In this document: in pieces, positions 17,463 through 26,621 of the stretch
Layout of the letters: every line of letters starts with the position of its first letter
How positions within the stretch are numbered: position 1 is the stretch's first letter
Assembly: GCF_900185645.1 (NCBI RefSeq)
Contig: NZ_FYAM01000006.1
Coordinates: 310,001-374,000, forward strand
Origin: Clostridium sp. BSD9I1
Lineage (GTDB): Bacteria > Bacillota > Clostridia > Clostridiales > Clostridiaceae
Direction: 5' to 3'
Length of the DNA: 64,000 bases
Made by a program: the position numbers and the translations under genes
The notes under the pieces: model-generated
What the model was told of the DNA's origin: nothing
The model's input: only the letters and a program-made list of their open reading frames with translations
Database searches by the model: none

Positions 17463-18443
17463 TTATTTTATCGAGTAGTAAAGAACACCATCTTCTTCTT
17501 CCATAGTTACTTCTCCTAAAGCTCTAAGATGTTCTAAATGGGCATGGGCCTCTCCAGCTGCAAACCATTTCTGTGCTTTGGGAAACTCATCCCAGTTTTT
17601 ACTTTTAATATCCCAGTGTAGCTGCTTTGTTACTGTTCTCACAGTAGACCTTCCAGATTTTCTTAAAGCTTCTCTTGATTCATCTAATCTTTTAGCATGA
17701 TGAGCATAAAGTTCTTCAATTCGCCTGCGGTGATCGTCTACTAAAAAACGATGGGAAGAAAACAAATAATCAATATCCATATTATAAACATGATCTAAAC
17801 TTTCTAAATAAGTTCCTAATATATCGCCATATTGGAAACCCCAAAATGTAATATTTGGAGTTATTTTTCCTAGTATATGATCCCCGCAAAATAGTATCTT
17901 GTGTTCTTTATCATAAAGACCTACTATCCCTGGTGTATGACCTTTTAAATCTATAATTTCAAAATTATATTCTCCAATTTGAATACATTCACCTGGAATT
18001 GCAGAAATGAAATTTATATGAGCTGTCGGTCGAAATTTAAATCCAGGATGATCTTCGATATCTAGCTTGTCTTCTTCCAATCCTTGCCAAACTCCCTGTT
18101 GAATTGTATCTTGCCACATTGAATCTGATTTTTTTACACTATTATTTAATAAATCACCATCCATCTTACTCGCATATATAGTTAAACCCATTTCTTCTAA
18201 ATAAGTAGCTAACCCCGTATGATCTGAATGTAGGTGAGTCAAAAAAAGAATAGTGTTTTCTGGTTTCAAATTTAATTCTTTAAAAGTTTTCATTATATCT
18301 TCTTTTGTATCTTCGCGGTTAAAGCCCGTATCAATGATCATAGATTTTTCTTGACCTTTAATAATATAAAAATTTAAGTACTTTAAGGGATTGTTTGGTA
18401 ATGGGAGTTCTTCCAAATAAATATTTTTGTATACTTCTCTCAT
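17463..18443 (-). CDS. MBL-fold metallohydrolase with C-terminal winged-helix-like domain
   Basis: This 326-residue protein has the metal box THLHSDHTG near residues 69-77, then LKGHTPGIVGLY and LFCGDHILG, and a final ~75-residue helical domain (AKRLDESREALRKSGRSTVR onward) typical of the larger glyoxalase II/lactonase-like clostridial proteins. It should hydrolyse a thioester or ester in the cytoplasm, with unknown substrate. It is a single-gene unit on the minus strand. Confidence 0.87.
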   Translation of the reverse strand: MREVYKNIYLEELPLPNNPLKYLNFYIIKGQEKSMIIDTGFNREDTKEDIMKTFKELNLKPENTILFLTHLHSDHTGLATYLEEMGLTIYASKMDGDLLNNSVKKSDSMWQDTIQQGVWQGLEEDKLDIEDHPGFKFRPTAHINFISAIPGECIQIGEYNFEIIDLKGHTPGIVGLYDKEHKILFCGDHILGKITPNITFWGFQYGDILGTYLESLDHVYNMDIDYLFSSHRFLVDDHRRRIEELYAHHAKRLDESREALRKSGRSTVRTVTKQLHWDIKSKNWDEFPKAQKWFAAGEAHAHLEHLRALGEVTMEEEDGVLYYSIK

Positions 18444-18740
18444 AGATTAGATCACTCTCCTAAAATTCCATATTTTAGCAATATGATAGTATATTATTTA
18501 TATAAAGTCAACTATTCCATCTACTGATAAAACAGGGAAAAAAAGGTTTAGGAATGGTTTTTCGAAGAGTTGATACAAGATGTGTATATTGTTATAATTT
18601 TCAGAATTATCTAGTTCGCATTCAGGGAGGCTCTAATTAAGATGATATACTTGCATAACTAAATAATTATTGCCCTCTTGAATCCTATAATGTATCATTA
18701 TTATTGTGAATTAAATACAATACTTAAGGAGTTTGATTGG

Positions 18741-19436
18741 ATGTCTTCATCAACAAAAAATACAAAAGTTTATGAGCAAGTAATAGATCAAATTAAAGAT
18801 ATGATAATAAATGGTACCCTTAAGGCTGGAGATAAATTATCTTCCGAAAGAGAGCTTGCAGAGCAACTGCAAGTGAGTAGAACATCTATTAGGGAAGCTT
18901 TAAAAGCACTTCAAATTATAGGATTAGTTCAATGTAAACAGGGTGGAGGAAATTACATCAGTGAAGACCTTGAAAATGGGTTATTTGAACCTTTATCAAT
19001 AATGTTTATGCTTAAAGATAGTAATCCTGAAGAAATTATTGAGGTAAGAAGAGTTATCGAGGTACAAACTGCAGCTATAGCTGCACAAAAGATAACGGAT
19101 AAAGAACTTGAGGACCTTGAAATACTTATAAAAGCCTTTAAAAATTCAAAAGATGAAAATGATAACGTACAAATTGATAAAAGGTTTCACTATGAAATAG
19201 CTAAGGCTTCAAAGAATTTTATAATAGTAAATATATTAAATGCAATATCTTCATTAATAGATTCCTTTATTAAGGATGCCAGAAAAAAGATAATAGTAGA
19301 TGAAGGAAATATGGAAGTCCTTGCAGACCAACATGAGGATATTTATATAGCACTAAAAAATCATAATCCCAAAAAAGCTTCTGAGGCTATGAAAAAACAT
19401 TTAGAGTTTGCCAATAAATATATTATGATGAAGTAA
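18741..19436 (+). CDS. FadR/LldR-type GntR regulator
   Basis: The protein has 231 residues from ATG 18741, placed by AAGGAG at 18726-18731; an upstream in-frame TTG at 18678 lacks a ribosome site. An N-terminal GntR winged helix (LSSERELAEQLQVSRTSIREALKAL, near 28-52) is followed by an FCD ligand domain with conserved metal-site residues (EVRRVIEVQTA, RFHYEIAKAS). It lies upstream of the lactate operon, where an LldR-like operator (TGGTCTTACCA) is visible, so it is very probably its lactate-responsive regulator. The regulator identity is inferred from fold plus context. Confidence 0.9.
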   Translation: MSSSTKNTKVYEQVIDQIKDMIINGTLKAGDKLSSERELAEQLQVSRTSIREALKALQIIGLVQCKQGGGNYISEDLENGLFEPLSIMFMLKDSNPEEIIEVRRVIEVQTAAIAAQKITDKELEDLEILIKAFKNSKDENDNVQIDKRFHYEIAKASKNFIIVNILNAISSLIDSFIKDARKKIIVDEGNMEVLADQHEDIYIALKNHNPKKASEAMKKHLEFANKYIMMK

Positions 19437-19445
19437 TTTAGTTAA

Positions 19446-19489
19446 AATACTAATTAGTTTAAAGGAATAAACTAATTAGTATTTTTTTG
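19446..19489 (+). terminator. Terminator of GntR regulator gene
   Basis: AATACTAATTAGTTTA and TAAACTAATTAGTATT form a perfect 16-bp stem with a six-base loop, then TTTTTG. Confidence 0.9.
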
Positions 19490-19560
19490 TTTCTAGATAT
19501 GATTATATCAATAAATATCAGATAAAACTCCATATCAAATATAACATAATATACAAAATA

Positions 19561-19578
19561 TTGTTAATTAAATAACAA
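19561..19578. promoter_or_regulatory. Rex-like operator 1
   Basis: TTGTTAATTAAATAACAA matches the clostridial Rex consensus TTGTTAA-N4-TTAACAA at all but one defined position. Rex senses the NADH/NAD+ ratio. It lies upstream of the lactate operon. Assignment rests on the consensus as remembered. Confidence 0.55.
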
Positions 19579-19692
19579 TATTATAGAGTTGAGTTTAATA
19601 ATGATAAAAATTTAAAATTTTTTTGTCTCAATGGAAATTATTGAAAAGGTTACAACATATAGGTTCATGAATAATTCACATTTTTCGAAATA

Positions 19693-19710
19693 TTGTTAAT
19701 TGAATAACTA
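19693..19710. promoter_or_regulatory. Rex-like operator 2
   Basis: TTGTTAATTGAATAACTA is a second, weaker copy of the same site, 132 bp downstream of the first and about 30 bp before a likely -10 (TATGAT, 19735-19740). This position would let a bound protein block RNA polymerase. Confidence 0.5.
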
Positions 19711-19754
19711 TACTAGGAATAATAGTAAAAAAGTGGTATGATTTAATTAATACA

Positions 19755-19770
19755 GATTGGTCTTACCAGT
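19755..19770. promoter_or_regulatory. LldR-like GntR operator
   Basis: GATTGGTCTTACCAGT contains the palindrome TGGTCTTACCA, close to the known E. coli LldR site (TTGGCCCTACCAA). It lies between the probable promoter and the first codon of the decayed lactate permease, and the regulator gene is adjacent. Confidence 0.65.
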
Positions 19771-19790
19771 TTGCGTAACACAGAGATAAG

Positions 19791-20172
19791 ATGAATAATT
19801 ATAAGCTATTTTTATTGACTTAATACTAGTGATTTGGCAGATGTTTTCGATATAGGTATTAAACATACCTGAACATAAGACAACGCCAATTACCTTTGTG
19901 ATAACGTTTTTATTGGTGGTTATTGTGTGGAAAATGTCAGTTTTAGATGCTTTTAAGTCAAGTCTTGAGTGTGTACCAAATACATTAAGGCATATAATTC
20001 TTGTTATAATGGCAACAGTATTTATCTATAATTTATCCCTACACACAAAGAGTATGGATGTAATTAAAATATGACGATTGGTATTACCAAAGATAAAAGA
20101 ATATTGGTTCTTATTCTAGCTTGGGGATTCGACGGATTTCTTAAAAAATTATATGTTATGGAGGAAATTTAA
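19791..20172 (+). pseudogene. Decayed L-lactate permease (lctP) remnant
   Basis: Successive frames give recognisable LctP pieces in order: MNNYKLFLL, LILVIWQMFS, then VLNIPEHKTTPITFVITFLL and WKMSVLDAFKSSLE, then VFIYNLSLHTKSMDVIK, and after a frameshift ITKDKRILVLILAWGF. There are in-frame stops near 19821, 19852 and 20071, and everything after the AWGF segment is missing, running straight into the ribosome site of larA. It was once the first gene of the lactate operon. An intact but divergent lctP lies further down at 23534. Confidence 0.88.
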
Positions 20173-21447
20173 ATGGGGAAAATTAAAATACCATATCATA
20201 AACAAATGCTTGAAATTGAAATAGAAGATAAAAATTTACTTGGAATATTAGAGTCAAAAGCAGAAAATTATAAAACAAAAGAAACTCAAGAAGAGCTTGT
20301 CGAAATAGCTTTAGACAACCCTATAGGGAGTGAAAGATTAGAAGATTTAGTTAAAGATAAAAAGAATATGATTATTATAAGCAGTGATCATACTAGACCA
20401 GTGCCAAGCAAAGTTACAATGCCAATATTACTTAGAAGAATAAGAAAAGCAAATCCTGATATAGATATAACTATACTTATTGCCACAGGATTTCACAGAG
20501 CAACTACTCATGAAGAGCTTGTAAACAAGTTTGGAGAAGAAATAGTTAAAAATGAAAATATCATAGTTCACGATGCTTTTGATGATAGTGCTATGGTTAA
20601 GCTTGGAATTCTCCCATCAGGTGGAGAACTTATAATAAACAAGCTAGCTTGCGAAACAGAATTATTAATTGCAGAAGGATTTATAGAAGCTCACTTCTTT
20701 GCTGGCTTCTCTGGGGGAAGAAAGAGTATACTTCCAGGTATTGCATCAGCAACAACAGTTATGGCCAATCACTGCAGCGAGTTCATAGGAAGTTCTAATG
20801 CAAGAACTGGAATACTTGAAGGTAATCCTATACACAAAGATATGCTTTATGCATCTGAAAAAGCAAATCTTGCTTTTATATTAAATGTTGTTATAGATAG
20901 TGAAAAAAAAGTACTAAAAGCATTTGCAGGGCATAGGGAAAAAGCTCATGAAAAAGGCTGTGAATTTGTAACAGAACTTTCAAAGGTTGATAAAATTCCA
21001 GCAGATATAGCAATTTCAACAAATGGTGGATATCCACTTGACCAAAATATTTATCAGTCAGTTAAAGGAATGACAGCAGCAGAGGCAACTTGTAAGGAAG
21101 GCGGAGTTATCATAATGGTTTCAGCTTGCAATGATGGACATGGTGGACAATCCTTTTATGATAATTTAGCACAGGCTAAATCTCCAAGAGAACTTTTAGA
21201 TAGAGTAGCAAAGGTTCCAAGAAACGAAACTGTTCCAGATCAGTGGGAATTCCAAATACTTGCTAGAATGTTAGATAAATATACAGTAATAATGGTTACT
21301 GATATGTGTGACCCAGAAATGATAAAAAGTATGCACATGCAGCATGCATTTACATTTGAAGAAGCACTTAAGAAAGCTTATGAAATTAAAGGAAGGAATG
21401 CTAAAGTAGTGGTAATTCCTGATGGAGTATCGGTTATAGTTAGATAA
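20173..21447 (+). CDS. larA: LarA-family lactate racemase (nickel-pincer, DUF2088)
   Basis: This 424-residue protein matches the LarA family: SSDHTRPVPSKVTMPILL near residues 73-90, ATGFHRATTHEELVNKFGE near 106-124 and EAHFFAGFSGGRKSILPGIA near 175-194, which carry the catalytic His residues and the Lys that binds the pincer cofactor. It would interconvert D- and L-lactate so that a stereospecific dehydrogenase can use both. The cofactor genes larB, larC and larE are not in this window. GGAGG precedes ATG 20173. It is the first intact gene of the lactate operon. Confidence 0.88.
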   Translation: MGKIKIPYHKQMLEIEIEDKNLLGILESKAENYKTKETQEELVEIALDNPIGSERLEDLVKDKKNMIIISSDHTRPVPSKVTMPILLRRIRKANPDIDITILIATGFHRATTHEELVNKFGEEIVKNENIIVHDAFDDSAMVKLGILPSGGELIINKLACETELLIAEGFIEAHFFAGFSGGRKSILPGIASATTVMANHCSEFIGSSNARTGILEGNPIHKDMLYASEKANLAFILNVVIDSEKKVLKAFAGHREKAHEKGCEFVTELSKVDKIPADIAISTNGGYPLDQNIYQSVKGMTAAEATCKEGGVIIMVSACNDGHGGQSFYDNLAQAKSPRELLDRVAKVPRNETVPDQWEFQILARMLDKYTVIMVTDMCDPEMIKSMHMQHAFTFEEALKKAYEIKGRNAKVVVIPDGVSVIVR

Positions 21448-21558
21448 TTATAGTTAACAGTAGACAATAATTTTTAAAAATTTATTGCATAAGAATTATT
21501 AATTTAAATAGTAATATCAAAAATTTTAATAATCAAGAATGTAAAGGAGAGGTAAAAT

Positions 21559-22344
21559 ATGAATATTCTGATATGTGTAAAGCAAGTTCCAGATGATTCT
21601 GTTGAAATCCATTTGGATAATAAGACAGAAAAACCAAATTTAAATGGAGTTAGTTTGGTAGCAAATGCATTTGATACCTATGCATTAGAGTTAGCAGTTC
21701 GTTTTATGGAAGCTCATGGAGGAAATGTTAGTGTATTAACTGTTGGAGCAGAGGATTCTCTAAATACATTAAAAAATTGTCTTTCTGTAGGAGCTAAAGA
21801 AGCATTCTTTGTAAAAGATGATTTATATAAAGACTTAGATGCCCTTGGAACAGCTGAAGTTCTAGCGGATGCTATTCATAAAATTGAAAAAGATAAAGAT
21901 AAAGAGTTTGATTTAATTCTTTGTGGAAAGGAATCTACAGATGAAATTACCGGTCAGGTAGGGCCAATGCTTGCTGAGAAATTGGGAACAGGCTTTGTCA
22001 GCAGTGCAATTGAAGTTAATTTAAAAGATAATGGCGTGGAAGTTCATCAAGAAACTGATGAAGGATATAATGTAGTTTCTATACAATCTCCTGCTGTAGT
22101 AACAGTAAGTAAACCAGATTATGATCCGCGTTATCCTACTATTAAAACTAAGATGGCAAGCCGTAAGGCAGTAATTCCAACTTATTCAGCATCAGAAATT
22201 GGAGAGGTAAAACAAGGAAAAGTACGCTTAATTGAATATGCTGCACCTCCTAAAAAAGAGGCTGGTATCAAGATTCAAGAGAAAGATGTTACTTTGGCAG
22301 TAAGTGCTGCTATGGAGCAAATGAAAAAAGATAAGGCAATTTAA
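21559..22344 (+). CDS. etfB: Electron transfer flavoprotein subunit beta
   Basis: This 261-residue protein is a typical EtfB: ICVKQVPD at the start, the signature region SPAVVTVSKPDYDPRYPTIKTKMASRKAVI near 178-207 and AMP/FAD-contacting LILCGKESTDEITGQVGPMLA near 115-135. With EtfA it would carry electrons between the FAD-linked lactate dehydrogenase (lctD, downstream) and partners. In Acetobacterium-type systems the complex drives NAD+ reduction by confurcation with ferredoxin. That activity is inferred from operon similarity, not from sequence. Confidence 0.93.
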   Translation: MNILICVKQVPDDSVEIHLDNKTEKPNLNGVSLVANAFDTYALELAVRFMEAHGGNVSVLTVGAEDSLNTLKNCLSVGAKEAFFVKDDLYKDLDALGTAEVLADAIHKIEKDKDKEFDLILCGKESTDEITGQVGPMLAEKLGTGFVSSAIEVNLKDNGVEVHQETDEGYNVVSIQSPAVVTVSKPDYDPRYPTIKTKMASRKAVIPTYSASEIGEVKQGKVRLIEYAAPPKKEAGIKIQEKDVTLAVSAAMEQMKKDKAI

Positions 22345-22351
22345 GCAGAGA

Positions 22352-22408
22352 GCCTAAATCTTCGATTTGGTGCGAATCGCTTACTCCTCTGATAAGAGGA
22401 AGAGGAGT
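22352..22408 (+). other. Structured etfB-etfA spacer
   Basis: The 92-bp spacer holds two potential hairpins, CGATTT/GAATCG (about 22362-22380) and ACTCCTC/GAGGAGT (about 22383-22408), before AAGGAGG of etfA. They could adjust the EtfA:EtfB ratio by RNA processing or translation control. Confidence 0.35.
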
Positions 22409-22436
22409 TTCATTATTAAAGGAGGGAAACGAAATT

Positions 22437-23375
22437 ATGAAAACGTTATTGTATATTGAAACAGATGGAGAAAAAGTATTAGGCGGAAGTCTTGAATTGA
22501 TTAGTGCAGTACAAGCATTAGATTCAGAAGGAGTAGCTCTTGTAGTAGGTAATAGAACTGCAGCAGATACAGTAGCTGATTTAGGGATTCCAGTTATTTT
22601 TGCAGATAATGCTACAGACTATGATAGTTTAACAGAAGTATTATCACAAGTTGTTAAGGAAGAAAATCCAAATATTGTTTTACTTGCAAATACAGCACTA
22701 TCTAAAGATATTGCACCACGTATTGCAGGACGTATGTCCTTAGGATGTGTAAGTGACGTAATAGGAATGAATAAAACTGATGATAAGGTTATATATACTA
22801 GACCAGCTTATGGTGGTACAGTTTTAGAACATATTGAAGTAGAAGGTACAGCTGTAGTGACAGTTAGAAATGGAAGCTTTTCAAAGCCAGAAGCTAGTTC
22901 AAATGCAGGTGTTACAGAGAAAAAAATAGAAATTCCAGAGAGTAGCATTAAGGCGAAAATTATAGACACAGTAAAAGAAATTTCTGAATCTGTTAATTTA
23001 GAGGAAGCACAAGTTATTGTTTCTGGTGGACGTGGAATGGGAAATACAGAAAATTTCAAACTTGTTAAAGAATTAGCATCTATACTTGATGGTGTAGTAG
23101 GTGCAACAAGACCAGTAATTGAAGAAGGATGGGTTTCTCGTGCACACCAAGTTGGACAATCAGGAAAGATTGTAGCACCAAAACTTTATATTGCATGTGG
23201 TATTTCTGGAGCAACACAACATACATCTGGAATGACAGGCTCTAATTATATTATAGCAATTAATAAAGATGAAGAGGCTCCAATTTTTGAAATAGCTGAT
23301 GTAGCTATTGTTGGAAATGTAAATGAAGTTCTTCCGGTTATGATTGAAGAAATGAAGAAAGTAAAAGAAAAATAA
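22437..23375 (+). CDS. etfA: Electron transfer flavoprotein subunit alpha
   Basis: This 312-residue protein has the EtfA C-terminal FAD domain in full: VSGGRGMG near 194-201, VGATRPVIEEGWVSRAHQVG near 220-239, KLYIACGISGATQHTSGM near 250-267 and NYIIAINKDEEAPIFEIADVAIVGN. It starts directly in the N-terminal Etf fold and has no ferredoxin-like extension, unlike the longer LctC of Acetobacterium. It pairs with EtfB just upstream. Confidence 0.93.
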   Translation: MKTLLYIETDGEKVLGGSLELISAVQALDSEGVALVVGNRTAADTVADLGIPVIFADNATDYDSLTEVLSQVVKEENPNIVLLANTALSKDIAPRIAGRMSLGCVSDVIGMNKTDDKVIYTRPAYGGTVLEHIEVEGTAVVTVRNGSFSKPEASSNAGVTEKKIEIPESSIKAKIIDTVKEISESVNLEEAQVIVSGGRGMGNTENFKLVKELASILDGVVGATRPVIEEGWVSRAHQVGQSGKIVAPKLYIACGISGATQHTSGMTGSNYIIAINKDEEAPIFEIADVAIVGNVNEVLPVMIEEMKKVKEK

Positions 23376-23533
23376 ATCAATAGAAGCGGCATAGGACAAA
23401 AGAGCACTGAAAACAACATATGTAAAAAGTGACATTTAAGTGACAACCCAAAAATTATATAGACAGAATATGGTGCTAGAGTCAATTAATAAAAAGGCAT
23501 TACTATATAAAAATTGAATGAGGGGATAAAAAA

Positions 23534-25090
23534 ATGTTGTTTTTAAATTTTTTAATAGCCATAATACCAATTGTTTGGCTGATAGTTGCATTAAGTAAAT
23601 TGAAAATGCCAGGTTATAAAGCTTGTCTTATTACACTTGCCATTACAGTAGTTTTAGCTGTTGGCTTTTGGAAATTCAATGCAGTTTATGCTGCATCAGC
23701 TATATTGGAGGGAACACTAAACGCCTTGTGGCCAATTTGTTTAGTTATTGTTGCAGCTTTGTTTGCGTATAATTTGACTTTACGTACAGGTGCAATGGAA
23801 TCTATAAAACAAATGTTGGCTGGAGTCTCTACTGACAAAAGGGTTTTAGTATTAATTATTGGATGGGGATTTGGAAATTTCATGGAAGGAATGGCTGGGT
23901 TTGGTACAGCCGTTGCTATTCCAGCATCTATGCTTGCTGGTATTGGATTAAATCCAATTTCAGCAGTTCTAGCATGTTTGGTTGCTAATAGTACACCAAC
24001 TGCATTTGGATCAGTAGGAATACCTTTGGTAACGCTTTCAGCAATAACCGGAATTGAATCCGGTACATTAGCAGCAAATACAGCAATAATTCAAGCAATT
24101 CTCTGTTTTATCAGCCCATTTATTATGGTATACATTGTAGGTGGTGGAATAAAGGCATTAAAGGGAGCATTTCTTATTACATTAATTTCTGCAATATCAT
24201 TTGTACTACCTTGGTACATTACAGCAACAGTAGTTGGAGCAGAACTTCCAAATATAGTAGGTTCTATTTGTTGTATGGTATGTACAGTTATTGCAGCAAA
24301 AGTCCTTAATAAAAATACTCAAGTTGAAGCAGAGTGTTGTGCTGCGGCAATTGAAGTTAAGGGTAAAAAGGAAGAAACAGCTTTATCACTTGGCAAGGGG
24401 TTACAGGCATGGTGCTCATTTATTCTAATATTCATAATGCTACTTGCTACATCAACTCTATGTCCACCAATTAATCATTTTATTGCAAAATACAAAACTG
24501 TTATGGTTGTATATGCTGGACAGGGTGGAAATAAATTAAGCTTTAGTTGGATCAATACACCAGGTGTTATTATTTTTGTTGCTGCAATTATTGGAGGCTT
24601 TGTTCAAGGTGCAAAAATATCAACCATGTTAGAAGTATTGAGGGATACATTAAAGGGAAACTGGAAAACAATAGTTACAATTTGTGCGGTTATGTCAGTA
24701 GCAAAGATAATGGGCTATAGCGGAATGATTTCAGATATGGCAAGTTTTCTAGTTGTAGCTACTGGAGGAGCATATCCATTGATTTCCCCATTAATTGGAT
24801 CCATTGGAGGATTTGTTACAGGCTCAGGTACATCAACAAGTGTTTTATTTGGAGGCTTACAAGTAGAAACAGCAAAAAATCTTGGACTTCCTGCGGCATG
24901 GATGGCATCAGCCAATGCTCTTGGAGGGGGTATTGGAAAGATGATTTGTCCTCAAAGTATTGCAATTGGTGCAAGTGCAATTAATAAGTCAGGTTCAGAA
25001 AGTAAAATACTCGGAAGTATGTTTAAATACTATATATTTTACGTAGTTGTTGGTGGCATCATATGTTTTTTAGGAACATTATTTTTATAA
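23534..25090 (+). CDS. lctP: L-lactate permease, LctP family
   Basis: This 518-residue membrane protein has about 12-14 helices. Family features include VLVLIIGWGFGNFMEGMAGFGTAVAIPASML near residues 106-136 and GSIGGFVTGSGTSTSVLFGGLQ near 419-440. It should import lactate (or glycolate) with protons. It sits between etfA and lctD, whereas the decayed copy at 19791 sits before larA. The two differ clearly in sequence, so they are not a recent tandem duplication. Confidence 0.93.
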   Translation: MLFLNFLIAIIPIVWLIVALSKLKMPGYKACLITLAITVVLAVGFWKFNAVYAASAILEGTLNALWPICLVIVAALFAYNLTLRTGAMESIKQMLAGVSTDKRVLVLIIGWGFGNFMEGMAGFGTAVAIPASMLAGIGLNPISAVLACLVANSTPTAFGSVGIPLVTLSAITGIESGTLAANTAIIQAILCFISPFIMVYIVGGGIKALKGAFLITLISAISFVLPWYITATVVGAELPNIVGSICCMVCTVIAAKVLNKNTQVEAECCAAAIEVKGKKEETALSLGKGLQAWCSFILIFIMLLATSTLCPPINHFIAKYKTVMVVYAGQGGNKLSFSWINTPGVIIFVAAIIGGFVQGAKISTMLEVLRDTLKGNWKTIVTICAVMSVAKIMGYSGMISDMASFLVVATGGAYPLISPLIGSIGGFVTGSGTSTSVLFGGLQVETAKNLGLPAAWMASANALGGGIGKMICPQSIAIGASAINKSGSESKILGSMFKYYIFYVVVGGIICFLGTLFL

Positions 25091-25133
25091 GAATATTATA
25101 GGGTAAGAATAAAATTGGAAAGGAATGATTATT

Positions 25134-26567
25134 ATGGTTAAGTATAACGAGTTGACAGAAGAAATAATCTCAAAATTACAGGAGGCAGCTCCAGGACATA
25201 TTTTAACAGGTGATGATATCAATGAAGATTATTCTCATGATGAAATGCCTATTTACGGAAAAATGGCTCCACAAGTTGTATTAATGGCCAACTCTACAGA
25301 GGAAGTTGCTGCAGTAGTAAAAATATGTAATGAAAATAAGATACCAGTAACTCCAAGAGGGGCAGGAACAGGACTTGCAGGAGGAGCAGTTCCACTACTC
25401 GGAGGAGTTTTAATTGATCTTACAAAGATGAATAAAATAATCTCTTATGATTTAGAAAATTTTGTAGTTCATGTTCAATCTGGTGTTTTGTTGAACGATC
25501 TTGCAGAGGATTGTTTAAAACAAGGATTATTATACGCTCCAGATCCAGGTGAAAAGTTTGCATGCCTCGGTGGAAATGTTTCAACAAATGCTGGAGGAAT
25601 GAGGGCTGTTAAATATGGGGCAACACGTGATTATGTACGTGCAATGACAGTTGTTCTCCCAACAGGAGAAATTACTAAGTTTGGAGCTACAGTATCAAAA
25701 ACAAGTTCAGGTTATAGCCTTTTAAATTTAATGATTGGTTCTGAAGGTACTCTTGGAATTATTACAGAACTTACTTTGAAGGTTATGCCAGCACCAAAGG
25801 TAGTTGCTAGTTTAATTATTCCTTTTGAAAATTTACATGATTGTGTTTCTACTGTTCCTAAATTTAAAATGGAACAAATGAATCCACAAGCAATTGAATT
25901 TATGGAAAGAGAGATTGTTCTTTCTAGCGAAAGATATGTTGGAAAGAGTGTATTTCCACAAGTAATTGATGGAGTAACTGCAAATGCTTATTTACTTGTT
26001 ACTTTAGATGCAGACAACGAAGACGAATTAAATAACCTTATTGAGCAAGCTAGTGAAATAGTATTGGAAGCAGGAGCAATAGATGTTCTTGTGGCTGATA
26101 CACCTGCAAAGATAAAAGATGCATGGGCAGCTCGTTCTAGCTTCTTAGAAGCAATTATGGCAGAAACAAAATTATTAGATGAATGTGATGTTGTAGTTCC
26201 AGTAAATAAAATTGCTTCTTATGTTGAATTTGTAAATAAAACTGGTGACGAATGTGGACTTACTATTAAGAGTTTTGGACATGCAGGAGATGGAAACCTT
26301 CACATATATCAATGCAGTAATGATTTAGAAGAAGAGGAGTTTAAGTCAAGAGTTCATAAATTCTTCAAGATTATTTACGAAGAGGCAACAAAATATGGTG
26401 GCCTTGTTTCAGGTGAACATGGAATTGGCAGTGGAAAGATGAGCTATTTGGCAGATAGTATTGGAGAAGTAAATATGGAATTAATGAAAGGTATTAAAAA
26501 AGTGTTTGACCCGAACTGTATTATGAATCCAGGTAAAGTATGCTGTCCATTGGATGCTAACAATTAA
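25134..26567 (+). CDS. lctD: FAD-linked lactate dehydrogenase (LctD/GlcD type)
   Basis: From ATG 25134 (AAAGGA ten bases before; an earlier ATG at 25125 abuts it) the protein has 477 residues. The FAD-binding PCMH domain shows PRGAGTGLAGGAVPLLGGV and GNVSTNAGGMRAVKYGATRD. The C-terminal FAD-oxidase domain shows SFGHAGDGNLHIYQ and SGEHGIGSGKM, and ends with a Cys-containing tail. The family oxidises D-lactate or glycolate to the keto acid. Beside etfAB it most likely oxidises lactate to pyruvate with electrons going to Etf. Confidence 0.9.
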   Translation: MVKYNELTEEIISKLQEAAPGHILTGDDINEDYSHDEMPIYGKMAPQVVLMANSTEEVAAVVKICNENKIPVTPRGAGTGLAGGAVPLLGGVLIDLTKMNKIISYDLENFVVHVQSGVLLNDLAEDCLKQGLLYAPDPGEKFACLGGNVSTNAGGMRAVKYGATRDYVRAMTVVLPTGEITKFGATVSKTSSGYSLLNLMIGSEGTLGIITELTLKVMPAPKVVASLIIPFENLHDCVSTVPKFKMEQMNPQAIEFMEREIVLSSERYVGKSVFPQVIDGVTANAYLLVTLDADNEDELNNLIEQASEIVLEAGAIDVLVADTPAKIKDAWAARSSFLEAIMAETKLLDECDVVVPVNKIASYVEFVNKTGDECGLTIKSFGHAGDGNLHIYQCSNDLEEEEFKSRVHKFFKIIYEEATKYGGLVSGEHGIGSGKMSYLADSIGEVNMELMKGIKKVFDPNCIMNPGKVCCPLDANN

Positions 26568-26621
26568 TAAAATACAATTGAAATTTATATACACATATAA
26601 AAAGAAAGGTAGGAAATTAAT

